NCBI GenBank assembly: GCA_040905265.1
Contig: JBBDRW010000139.1
Location: 1 to 24,109, forward strand
Length of the DNA: 24,109 nt
Direction of reading: 5' to 3'
DNA from: JBBDRW01 sp040905265
Lineage (GTDB): Bacteria > Bacteroidota > Rhodothermia > Balneolales > Balneolaceae
A model generated the notes under the pieces. That model worked only from the letters and a program-made list of their open reading frames with translations, made no database searches and was not told the origin of the DNA. Within the stretch, counting starts at the first letter, position 1; every line of letters begins with the position of its first letter. Both the position numbers and the translations under genes were made by a program. Shown here piece by piece: positions 7,927 to 15,552 of this stretch.

Positions 7927-9741
7927 ATGGGAACTTTGAAACAAAAAACAGTTCTGGCGTTTACGACCCTGATGCTTGTGTCAATCGTATGTGTGCCGGC
8001 TTCATTTTATACATTTGCACAATCGATCGCACCAGCTCAGGCTGAACTTTTATCAGAATACAGAAGCGCTTCCAGCAGCGATGATCAATTTCAACAGACC
8101 ATAAGCGGGACGGTCACAGATGCTAACACCGGATCGCCGATACCCGGTGCCAATATCTATATTCAGCAGCTTCAGACAGGTGCTGCAACAGATATTGAAG
8201 GGATGTACACTATTGAAATCGATGAACCGGGCACCTATACATTGGTGGCTACATTTGTAGGGTATGACCGGTTCGAAACCACATTTTCCATTCAAACCGA
8301 GGAGTCTCTGACGCTTGATATTGAGCTATCTCAGAGCGGGATACTGGGGGACGAACTGGTGGTTATCGGGTATGGAGTCCAGAGACGAAGTGACCTTACC
8401 GGTTCTGTCTCGTCCATATCGAGTGCGGCTATCAATGAGGTGTCGATCACCTCTCTCGCATCGGGGCTGCAGGGCCGCGCGGCCGGTATCTATGTGAACC
8501 AGAGCGGCACCAAGCCGAATTCGGGTGCGTCCATCCGGGTGAGGGGAAACCGGTCGATCACGGCTGGTAACGATCCGCTTTTTGTTGTGGACGGTGTGCC
8601 GATTTCAGGGGGGATCGACGATATCAACCCGAGAGATGTCCAGTCGATTGAAGTATTGAAGGATGCCTCTGCAACGGCGATTTACGGTGCCCGGGGGTCA
8701 AACGGGGTGATCATTGTAACGACACAGCGCGGATATGACGGTGACGTTTCTGTTACCTATGACGGGTCGGTCGGTTTTTCCGAGATGAGTCGGAGAGTTA
8801 ATATGATGAACGGTGAAGAGTGGGCGGAGATGCGGCGGGAAGCATTCCGGGCTGCCGGTGACCCGACGCCGGATAACGAACTCTTTCACTCGACCGAGTA
8901 TGAACAGATTCAGAACGGTACCTGGACCGATTACCAGGATATGCTCGTCCAACGGGGTGTGCGGCAACAGCATCAGCTGGGTATTGCCGGAGGCGGACAG
9001 ACGGCTCGATACTATGTCTCTTTCGGGGGTCTGGATCACAGCGGGATTCTGGAACCTGAAAATTTTCAGCGATATAATACACGGCTGAATATAGACATGA
9101 GTATAACAGACCGGTTCCGTATAGGGACCTCCACCCTCGGTGTCTACAGTATTCAGAATGGCGGTACACGAAACTTCTTTGGAGAAGCGATTCAGAATAC
9201 GCCGCTTACACAACCCTTTGATGAGAACGGGGTATTGAGACTGGAACCAAAACCGGATGCCCAAAGGACAAACCCGCTGCTCGAAGTATTGCCGGAGACC
9301 TATGTGGATGAGGTGAAAACACAACGGATCCTCAGTAATATCTATGCGGAATACGATTTCAGTGACAAACTGAATGTTCGAATGAATTTCTCTCCGGATA
9401 TCCGGTCTGAAAAGAACAATCAATTCCAGGCGGTCCGGTCCCGTGCGCGGCAGGGCGGCCCGGCTGCGGCGCAACTGCGCGCAGTTGATACGTTTGAATA
9501 TACCTGGGAGAACATTGTAAACTTTCAGGAGACACTGGCTGAAACATACGATCAATCTGACCGGTTTGTTCAGTGTGCAGGAGTTTCAGCGCGAGTTTTC
9601 AAGGGTGGATGTTCGGGGAATTCCTCTGACCGATATGCGCTATCACAACCTGAGTGCCGCCGAAGAGATCTTGTTTGCGGATTCAGACTATCAGAAGTGG
9701 TCGCTGGTCTCCTATATGGCGCGTGCCAACTACAATTATGA
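7927..9741 (+). CDS. SusC N-terminal open frame (signal, carboxypeptidase-regulatory-like domain, plug, first barrel part)
   Basis: 604 codons as read. Signal peptide about 1-32 (cleavage near TFAQS), carboxypeptidase-regulatory-like domain about 58-135 (SGTVTDANTGSPIPGANIYI), TonB-box-like DELVVIGYG at 142-150, then the plug at about 155-265 with SIRVRGNRS, DPLFVVDGVPI and VLKDASATAIYGARGSNGVI, all hallmarks of SusC. Genuine receptor sequence ends at residue 542; residues 543-604 are out-of-frame. Translated as it stands, the product would have a plug and only part of a barrel and would not form a pore. The start follows a weak AGGGA nine bases upstream. Confidence 0.75.
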   Translation: MGTLKQKTVLAFTTLMLVSIVCVPASFYTFAQSIAPAQAELLSEYRSASSSDDQFQQTISGTVTDANTGSPIPGANIYIQQLQTGAATDIEGMYTIEIDEPGTYTLVATFVGYDRFETTFSIQTEESLTLDIELSQSGILGDELVVIGYGVQRRSDLTGSVSSISSAAINEVSITSLASGLQGRAAGIYVNQSGTKPNSGASIRVRGNRSITAGNDPLFVVDGVPISGGIDDINPRDVQSIEVLKDASATAIYGARGSNGVIIVTTQRGYDGDVSVTYDGSVGFSEMSRRVNMMNGEEWAEMRREAFRAAGDPTPDNELFHSTEYEQIQNGTWTDYQDMLVQRGVRQQHQLGIAGGGQTARYYVSFGGLDHSGILEPENFQRYNTRLNIDMSITDRFRIGTSTLGVYSIQNGGTRNFFGEAIQNTPLTQPFDENGVLRLEPKPDAQRTNPLLEVLPETYVDEVKTQRILSNIYAEYDFSDKLNVRMNFSPDIRSEKNNQFQAVRSRARQGGPAAAQLRAVDTFEYTWENIVNFQETLAETYDQSDRFVQCAGVSARVFKGGCSGNSSDRYALSQPECRRRDLVCGFRLSEVVAGLLYGACQLQL

Positions 9742-11017
9742 TCAGCGATACCTGCTGACACTGACAGGACGGGTCGACGGTTCTTCCCGGTTTGGTGCCG
9801 CAAATCAGTATGGCTACTTCCCATCCGTTGCACTGGCGTGGAACGTATCCAATGAGTCGTTCTTTACTCCGACAACTCTTCTGAATGACTTGCGGGTCAG
9901 GCTCAGCTGGGGCAAGGTCGGGCAAACCGGGATCAACCCCTACCGGACACAAGGGCTTGCATCGCGGACTGCCTTTAATTTCGGGGATACTCCGGCATTC
10001 GGTTTCAAACCGAATCAGATCCGGAATGACGAACTGAAGTGGGAGACAACCACTTCCCTGAACCTGGGGATTCAGTTCGACATGTTCAATTCACGAATTG
10101 TGACCGAAATCGATCTCTACCGTGCGAATACGACGGATCTGCTGCTTCAGAGAGCGATCCCGACGACCAGTGGTTTCAACAGTGTTCTGGAGAATGTCGG
10201 GGCAACCCGAAATACCGGTATTGAAGCGTCTGTGAGAACTATCAATGTGGCGTCGAACGATTTCGGCGGGTTTCAATGGAGTTCCAATTTCAATGTCGCC
10301 TACAATAAAGAAGAGATCGTCGAACTCTTTGGGGGCGCAGAGGATGATGTCGGGAACCAGTGGTTTATCGGACAACCGATCAATGTCTACTATGACCATG
10401 AGAAGGTCGGAATCTGGCAGTCGAATGAAGCGGAACTTGCAGCCACCTATGGCCAGCGGCCGGGAGAGATAAAGGTCCGGGACGTAACCGGCAGTGGAAG
10501 CATTACCGGGGATGACCGGGTGATTCTTGGCCAGCAGCAACCGAAATGGCAGGGTGGATTCGGGAACCAGTTCAGCTACCGGAATTTCGACCTTTCCGTC
10601 TTTCTGGTGGGCCGGTTCGGCAGCATGATTGTCAGCGGGATTCATGATGGCGGAACGAACCAGTTGGCCGGGCGGTATAACAACGTGCGGCTTGATTACT
10701 GGACCCCGGACAATCCGACCAATGAAGCCCCTCAGCCGAGAGCGGATCTGGAAAGATCGGTCTACAACAGTACCCAGCGATATTTTAACGGTGACTTTGT
10801 ACGAGTCCGGACCATCGGACTGTCTTACACTCTGGCGCCAAACATCGCACAGAGTGTTCTTGGATTGCAGTCACTCCGGTTCTATGTAAATGCCGAAAAT
10901 CCATACATCTTCTCCCCCTATGTGCAGAAGCATGGCGGTGTCGATCCGGAGACGAGTACAAGCAATAATACACCGGCTCAGTGGACACTTCAGTTCGGTA
11001 TCAATTTGTCACTTTAA
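9554..11017 (+). CDS. SusC C-terminal open frame (rest of beta barrel)
   Basis: About 487 codons in a second frame, carrying the conserved middle and end of SusC: DMRYHNLSAAEE, KWSLVSYMARANYNYD, RYLLTLTGRVDGSSRFG, GYFPSVALAWNVSNE, LKWETTTSLNLG, LDLYRANTTDLLL-type strands and the terminal aromatic beta strand WTLQFGINLSL. There is no signal peptide. An internal TTG at 9566 could in principle start translation, but a barrel fragment made in the cytoplasm would have no obvious use. The reading frame is clean to the TAA at 11015-11017, which suggests the frameshift is recent or an artefact. Confidence 0.75.
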   Translation, partial: NLTGLFSVQEFQREFSRVDVRGIPLTDMRYHNLSAAEEILFADSDYQKWSLVSYMARANYNYDQRYLLTLTGRVDGSSRFGAANQYGYFPSVALAWNVSNESFFTPTTLLNDLRVRLSWGKVGQTGINPYRTQGLASRTAFNFGDTPAFGFKPNQIRNDELKWETTTSLNLGIQFDMFNSRIVTEIDLYRANTTDLLLQRAIPTTSGFNSVLENVGATRNTGIEASVRTINVASNDFGGFQWSSNFNVAYNKEEIVELFGGAEDDVGNQWFIGQPINVYYDHEKVGIWQSNEAELAATYGQRPGEIKVRDVTGSGSITGDDRVILGQQQPKWQGGFGNQFSYRNFDLSVFLVGRFGSMIVSGIHDGGTNQLAGRYNNVRLDYWTPDNPTNEAPQPRADLERSVYNSTQRYFNGDFVRVRTIGLSYTLAPNIAQSVLGLQSLRFYVNAENPYIFSPYVQKHGGVDPETSTSNNTPAQWTLQFGINLSL

Positions 11018-11036
11018 ACAACAGATGAGCAATATT

Positions 11037-12704
11037 ATGAAAACGATTAAAACATTAAGTTTCGTGATAGCTGTTGCATTGGTGGCGACGTCGTGCACAG
11101 ATTTTCTGACCGAAGATATCCGTTCACAAGTTGGTGATGAGCGTTTCAATACGCCGGATGGATTCGATGAGATCGTCAATGCGTCCTATACCAATTTGCG
11201 CCTCTACTACGGTACCGAAAGGGGCCATGCGATGACGGAGGGTTATGGCGTTGACATTTTTCATGAAGGCGCAGATGGAAGCCACAAGCAGTGGAACTTT
11301 TACGGGGTTCAACTGAACCCGTCGACCGGCTTGGTGCGGGAACTGTGGGACTTTATGTATGAAGGGATCAATATGGCCAATACCGTCATAAACCGCGGCC
11401 AGAGTGTGGATGGTGTCAGCCCCGATATCGTTCGGGTACGATCCGCAGAAGCACGGTTTTTGAGAGCCCACTATTACTTCATTCTGGTTCAGCAGTATGG
11501 TGCAGTTCATATCACAACCGAAGAGACACAGGGTGTAGAGACCGAGGCTACCAGGTCACCCGTTTCAGCGGTATTCAATCTGATCATTGAAGATCTGGAA
11601 CATGCTATCGACAATTTGCCGATTGAGGCAAGTGACTACGGCCGGGCAACCAAGCCGGCAGCCGAGCATCTGCTGGCCAGGGTTCTGCTCACCAGGGCCT
11701 CGGAATACTACAGGGCGGATGCCAATAGTGAAGCCAATGACTATAACCGCGCCGCAGAACTCGCAGAGAGAGTGATCAACGATTACAATTTCTCTCTGTT
11801 GAATGATGTGGCGGATGTCTGGGCTGTTGGAAATGAGGTGAATGAAGAGGTGGTCTGGTCTATGCAGTATTCGGATAATCTGCTTCTGAACGAAGGGGGG
11901 AACAACTCCCACCTCTACTACCTGACGACCTATGACGAGATGCCCGGCATGAACCGGGTCATCCAGTATGGCCGGCCCTGGAAACGGTTTCGCCCGACAG
12001 AGTTTCTTTATGACGATCTGTTAGGTCCGGATACCCGGGACATGGACTCCCGGTACAAGGCGTTCTTCCGGGATGTCTTTTATGCAACCGTTACGGGGAC
12101 ATTTACAGTCAATGGCGTCGATGGTGTTGAAATTGCCCAGGGCGATACGGCCGTCTACTTTCCTGGAGTCGAGTGGACTCAGGCTGAGAAAGAGGCGAAG
12201 ACCTATACCGTACTCTCACCTTCTGATTACGGACCGAGAGATTTTCCGCCCCTCAAAAAACATGAGGATCCCAATCGTCCGGAGATCAATACGACGCAGG
12301 GTTCCCGTGACTTTCTCGCTTTCCGTCTTGCAGAGACCCATTTGATTGCTGCGGAAGCACTGCTCATGGGCAGCGGTTCGATTGTGGATGCTACAGAGCA
12401 TCTGAATCTTGTACGCAGGCGTGCCGCCTGGCCCGGCCAGGAGCTGGCGATGAATCTGCTCCCTACCGAGGTGGATCTGGAGGCGATTATCGATGAAAGA
12501 GCCAGAGAGTTGTTGGGCGAGCAGTTTCGGTGGTATGATCTGAAACGTACAGGAATGCTGCTGGAACGTGCCTACCAGTATAACCCGGAAGTCGCAAATG
12601 TGGGACTGATGAAGGAGCACCACTTGTTGAGGCCGATCCCACAGACGCAGATCGACCGGACAGCCGGTGGTTCCGGGGCGTTTCCTCAAAATCCGGGCTA
12701 CTAG
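11037..12704 (+). CDS. SusD/RagB family glycan-binding lipoprotein
   Basis: 555 residues from the ATG at 11037; an ATG 12 bases earlier (11025) is an alternative. The lipoprotein signal ends in VALVATSC with Cys20. SusD features: TDFLTEDIRSQ after the Cys, the TPR-like helices with AEARFLRAHYYFILVQQYG and ATKPAAEHLLARVLLTRASEYY, and the C-terminal FLAFRLAETHLIAAEALL, IIDERARELLGEQFRWYDLKRTG and the ending LRPIPQTQID. SusD caps the SusC channel outside the cell and captures the substrate. It is 19 bp downstream of susC, in the same operon, which closes with a strong terminator. The ligand cannot be told from sequence. Confidence 0.93.
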   Translation: MKTIKTLSFVIAVALVATSCTDFLTEDIRSQVGDERFNTPDGFDEIVNASYTNLRLYYGTERGHAMTEGYGVDIFHEGADGSHKQWNFYGVQLNPSTGLVRELWDFMYEGINMANTVINRGQSVDGVSPDIVRVRSAEARFLRAHYYFILVQQYGAVHITTEETQGVETEATRSPVSAVFNLIIEDLEHAIDNLPIEASDYGRATKPAAEHLLARVLLTRASEYYRADANSEANDYNRAAELAERVINDYNFSLLNDVADVWAVGNEVNEEVVWSMQYSDNLLLNEGGNNSHLYYLTTYDEMPGMNRVIQYGRPWKRFRPTEFLYDDLLGPDTRDMDSRYKAFFRDVFYATVTGTFTVNGVDGVEIAQGDTAVYFPGVEWTQAEKEAKTYTVLSPSDYGPRDFPPLKKHEDPNRPEINTTQGSRDFLAFRLAETHLIAAEALLMGSGSIVDATEHLNLVRRRAAWPGQELAMNLLPTEVDLEAIIDERARELLGEQFRWYDLKRTGMLLERAYQYNPEVANVGLMKEHHLLRPIPQTQIDRTAGGSGAFPQNPGY

Positions 12705-12727
12705 AACTACCTTAACAACAAGATCCG

Positions 12728-12763
12728 GGCCGGCACTCTTGAAAAAGATGCCGGCCTTTTTTT
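12728..12763 (+). terminator. Strong rho-independent terminator of the susCD operon
   Basis: GGCCGGCA (12728-12735) pairs with TGCCGGCC (12749-12756), the stem continuing with TCTT/AAGA across one bulged base; seven T follow (12757-12763). It lies 24 bp after the susD stop. Confidence 0.92.
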
Positions 12764-12765
12764 AT

Positions 12766-12890
12766 GTGCGCCCGGCAGGGCGCATCCACTTGGGGGTGAG
12801 AGTCCCCTATGCACCCGACAGGGGGAAGCATTAGCCGCCGTCCGGCAAACGGGTATTGATTACAAGGCCTTGCTCAGAAGAAAGGAATAA
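12766..12890 (+). mobile_element. Truncated group II intron, 5' domain I remnant
   Basis: The sequence begins with the bacterial group II 5' boundary GTGCG (12766-12770), followed by GCCCGGCAGGGCGC and the typical domain I hairpin GGGGGTGAGAGTCCCC, then ATTAGCCG-type sequence. Only the first 120-130 bases are seen: no reverse transcriptase gene and no domain V/VI are present. It begins two bases after the T-run of the susD terminator. Class C group II introns are known to insert just downstream of terminator hairpins, so this position agrees with class C. The 3' limit is uncertain because the stop of the FG-GAP gene lies at 12896. Confidence 0.72.
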
Positions 12891-12895
12891 GCGCG

Positions 12896-15127
12896 TCAGG
12901 GGTGTTCGTGGCCGGATCGGGGAAACGAGAAGGAGTGACGTTCGACCGGTTCCGGCTGTTCACCGGACTCACGGAAGAGGTAAAAACGGTTCACTGGAAG
13001 TTCTTCGTACTCCTGCCAGGTATCGCTTGCCGGCCAGTATATAGTCAGTTTTCGAATGATCGTTGCGGTACCCAGGCCGATTTCCACCTGCAGGCTGGAG
13101 GCGCCAAAGCTGCCGCCCGTAGTGACGGTCCTCTGTATGGTTCTCACCGAATCTGCCTCTTCGATTTCGATGCGAACCCGGTTGCCAACGCCAAACCGGT
13201 TGCTATCCTCCCCTTCAAAGAGGAGTGTCACCCAGCTATTTTCATTTCCCGGATTCTCGAACAACGCATTGAAATAGACATCCCCCTCAAAAGCGCCCCC
13301 GATTACGGTGAATATATCTTGCTGCCCGTTGTTGTTCAGGTCGGCGAACGACACTCCGTGCCCCTTCTGCAGGTGCCCGAATCCGCCGGAAGCCGTTACC
13401 TCTGTGAAGGTCTCTCCCCGGATATTCCGGAACATCCGGTTGGGCATAAGGGCACGCATGTCGGGATCACCGGTGCCGGCATACAGATCGAGGTATCCGT
13501 CGTTATCCAGATCTCCGAAATTGGATCCCATGGTGTAGAGTACTTTGTGGAGGCCTGCTTTCCGGGTGATATCCGTGAAGGTTCCGTCACCGTTGTTCCG
13601 GTAAAGCCGGGGCATTCCGACCTCCACCGGCAAACCCAGATACTCGTTTGCCACATCCGCTGGTGTGGCTTCATAGCCGGAAACAAAGAGATCCAGCCAG
13701 CCGTTGTTGTTCATATCCCAGAACCAGACGGGAAAACTGACTTCCGGCTCTGTGACGCCAGCCTGCTCTGCCATGTTGATGAAGAGCGGCACACCCCGGC
13801 TGTTCGGACCGTTGTTCCGAAGCAGTCGGTTCGGCCCGTTGAGAATGGAGATGTAGAGGTCCTGATAGCTGTCATTGTTGTAGTCACCGGCAGTGACTCC
13901 TTTTATATACTCTGAAATAGCTACCCCGGCCTGCTCTGCGGCACTGTAGAAGGTTCCGTCTCCGTTGTTCAGGTAGAGTTCCGCCGGATATGAGTTGTCG
14001 CCTGAGGACTCATTCCCAATGAAGAGGTCGAGCCAGCCGTTGTTGTTGAAGTCCGCCCAGACGGCCGTCTGTGTCGGGTTGAAACTGAGCAGTCCTGAGC
14101 TTCCGGTTACATCGGTAAAGGTTCCGTCTCCATTGTTCCGGAGCAGCGAGTTCGGATGGCGGCCCGCATCTCCAAGCCAGGCCCCTCTCAGCACGAGTAC
14201 ATCCGCATACCCGTCGTTGTTGTAATCAGCTTGTATGATATTGAGGCCGCCTGTAATGCCGGTCAGCCCGGCCTCCTCCGTCCTGTTGGTGAAAGTGCCA
14301 TCCCCGTTATTCTCAAAATAGTGAAGCTGATCCATCAGTCCCCAGGAGGAGGCCATGATGTCGATCAGGCCGTTGTTGTTGAAATCTTCCGTGATACTGC
14401 CGCCGGAGAGCATCATCTCATTGGCGAGTCCCGTTTCAGTGGCGACATCCCGGAAGCGCGGGAACGCGACAGCCGGCTCAGGGCCTTCAACCGGAATCAG
14501 CCATTGGGAAGGGACGTTTCCGGGATATTTGCCAAGAGTCATATAGGCGATGTTTAACAGCCATCGGTACTCCATATTATCGGGGTCATAGTGAGTGAGA
14601 AGGCGTTCATAATAAAGGATTGCCTGTTCAGATCCTTCCGTCAGCGAGTGGACTCCTTCTCCCTGTATCGGGAAAAGGCAGGAGGCTGAAGAGTGGTTCA
14701 GAAGGCAGTTTTGCTGCTCTCCGAGGCGGAGCCAGGCCAGGGCGAGCAGGTCGAGTACTTTCACCATTAATCGTTCCTGCATCTCCTCATCGTCACTCTC
14801 CAGGTTCTCCAGGAGAGGTTCCAGAATCCGGATTGCATCCTCGGTATCACCCGCATAGATCATCTCCTGGGCCAGTGTGCCTGCCAGCGTAATTTGGCTC
14901 TCCGGCTCTCCGGGCCGGGGTATCGATTTCAGATATTCAACCCGGAGGCGGTTTGCATATTTATTCTGCCGGGGATCGGTATTCCGGGAGATACTGTCAA
15001 GGCGGGCAACCATCGACTCGGTTTCATTACGGTCCCTGTCTGGCGGATGCCCACTGCTGCATGCAATGAGATGCACCGACAAAATGATCCCTGCGACCAG
15101 AGTGAAGAGGCGAGTAGGACTCATCAT
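12896..15127 (-). CDS. FG-GAP/VCBS-repeat and ASPIC/UnbV-domain (CRTAC-like) lipoprotein
   Basis: 743 residues from the ATG at 15127 (15124 is also possible, and an in-frame ATG at 15244 would put 39 residues before the signal). The lipobox LIAC has Cys23. A helical, TPR-like part (about 50-200) includes ASCLFPIQGEGVHS and YRWLLNIAYMTLGKYP. At least seven FG-GAP/VCBS repeats follow (about 245-600), each with a D-x-[DN]-x-[DN]-G calcium-loop pattern such as DYNNDGYADV and DLDNDGYLDLY, forming a probable beta-propeller. The C-terminal ASPIC/UnbV domain (about 646-720) has GSFGASSLQVEIGLG and LTIYWP. Such proteins often accompany SusC/SusD pairs and may bind glycans or proteins at the surface; the function is unproven. 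It converges on susD and diverges from the oxidoreductase gene. Confidence 0.88.
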   Translation of the reverse strand: MMSPTRLFTLVAGIILSVHLIACSSGHPPDRDRNETESMVARLDSISRNTDPRQNKYANRLRVEYLKSIPRPGEPESQITLAGTLAQEMIYAGDTEDAIRILEPLLENLESDDEEMQERLMVKVLDLLALAWLRLGEQQNCLLNHSSASCLFPIQGEGVHSLTEGSEQAILYYERLLTHYDPDNMEYRWLLNIAYMTLGKYPGNVPSQWLIPVEGPEPAVAFPRFRDVATETGLANEMMLSGGSITEDFNNNGLIDIMASSWGLMDQLHYFENNGDGTFTNRTEEAGLTGITGGLNIIQADYNNDGYADVLVLRGAWLGDAGRHPNSLLRNNGDGTFTDVTGSSGLLSFNPTQTAVWADFNNNGWLDLFIGNESSGDNSYPAELYLNNGDGTFYSAAEQAGVAISEYIKGVTAGDYNNDSYQDLYISILNGPNRLLRNNGPNSRGVPLFINMAEQAGVTEPEVSFPVWFWDMNNNGWLDLFVSGYEATPADVANEYLGLPVEVGMPRLYRNNGDGTFTDITRKAGLHKVLYTMGSNFGDLDNDGYLDLYAGTGDPDMRALMPNRMFRNIRGETFTEVTASGGFGHLQKGHGVSFADLNNNGQQDIFTVIGGAFEGDVYFNALFENPGNENSWVTLLFEGEDSNRFGVGNRVRIEIEEADSVRTIQRTVTTGGSFGASSLQVEIGLGTATIIRKLTIYWPASDTWQEYEELPVNRFYLFRESGEQPEPVERHSFSFPRSGHEHP

Positions 15128-15552
15128 ATTACGTGATAATTGATTTCGATCCCGACAGGTGTGGTATGTTTTCGTATCATTCCAGCTATATTGTGTGTCA
15201 GTTGTACTCTTACGTGGCCATGCATCGACCTTTTTTTTAATCATAAGGTTGGCATGATTTCGTAGTTCTAATTTGTGAAAAACAAAATTTATATCTAAAT
15301 AGCAATTGGAGGATACGGGATAGCCGGTAGTTACAGGCCAAGCTGCTCCTGAAGCTTTCTGTTCTTAGCTAGCAGTGCGGTTTGTGAATCAGAAAGCGAT
15401 GTCTGGAGAGCCGTTTTTTTTGAAAGTTGACTTAACCGGTTACCCTAATGCAAACTTATACAAATAATTCTTTGGTGCAAACGAATGTTCTGCATGCCAA
15501 AAAAACCACTATATGTTGTCTGGGAAGACAATCAACATAACCGAATGATATC
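15128..15552. other. Divergent promoter region with operator
   Basis: 425 bp between the FG-GAP lipoprotein (minus) and the oxidoreductase gene (plus). It holds the second LacI-like operator (15430-15443), a separated inverted repeat GCTTTCTG (15354-15361) and CAGAAAGC (15390-15397), and a direct repeat TGCAAAC at 15449-15455 and 15476-15482. No gene is supported here. Confidence 0.45.
15430..15443. promoter_or_regulatory. LacI-family-like operator, copy 2 (before oxidoreductase)
   Basis: Identical in 14 bases to the site before susC. The surroundings are alike too: eight T, then GAAAGTTG, then ACTTAACCGGTTAC. It lies 109 bp before the oxidoreductase start and could also act on the divergent FG-GAP gene 302 bp away. 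Confidence 0.6.

Larger units (their letters stand above)
7927..11017 (+). pseudogene. SusC/RagA-type TonB-dependent receptor, frameshifted
   Basis: A full-length SusC-type gene of about 1,030 codons is split between two reading frames near 9553. SusC proteins are 22-stranded outer-membrane channels that, with a SusD lid, import oligosaccharides using TonB energy. Family-typical sequence runs in frame 1 up to ETYD at 9552 and continues without loss in another frame from 9554 (NLTGLFSVQEF), so the change is a net one-base gain or two-base loss. The site, GATCAATCTGACC, has no homopolymer and no slippery motif, so programmed shifting looks unlikely; either a real recent mutation or a sequence error fits. 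susD follows after 19 bp. Both halves otherwise look intact. Confidence 0.8.

Noticed and set aside
7842..8045. A 67-codon plus-strand frame before and overlapping susC (MEGDFRCSP).
   Set aside because: It overlaps the susC signal peptide in another frame and has no domain, signal or ribosome site.
9541..9570. Programmed ribosomal frameshifting in susC.
   Set aside because: No slippery heptamer, homopolymer or obvious downstream structure is seen at the junction, and SusC genes are not known to use it.
12902..13915. A long plus-strand frame opposite the FG-GAP gene.
   Set aside because: The minus strand holds regular calcium-loop repeats; the plus frame only mirrors their codon pattern.
13271..14420. 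Regularly spaced repeats suggesting a tandem DNA repeat or CRISPR.
   Set aside because: They are degenerate codons for FG-GAP calcium loops (DxNNDG-like), not conserved DNA repeats with unique spacers.
15335..15420. On the minus strand a short open stretch reads as a coiled-coil-like protein end (ALLAKNRKLQEQLGL, stop).
   Set aside because: It has no start codon, is only about 35 codons to the nearest upstream stop, and overlaps the operator. It could be a gene relic, but nothing shows it.
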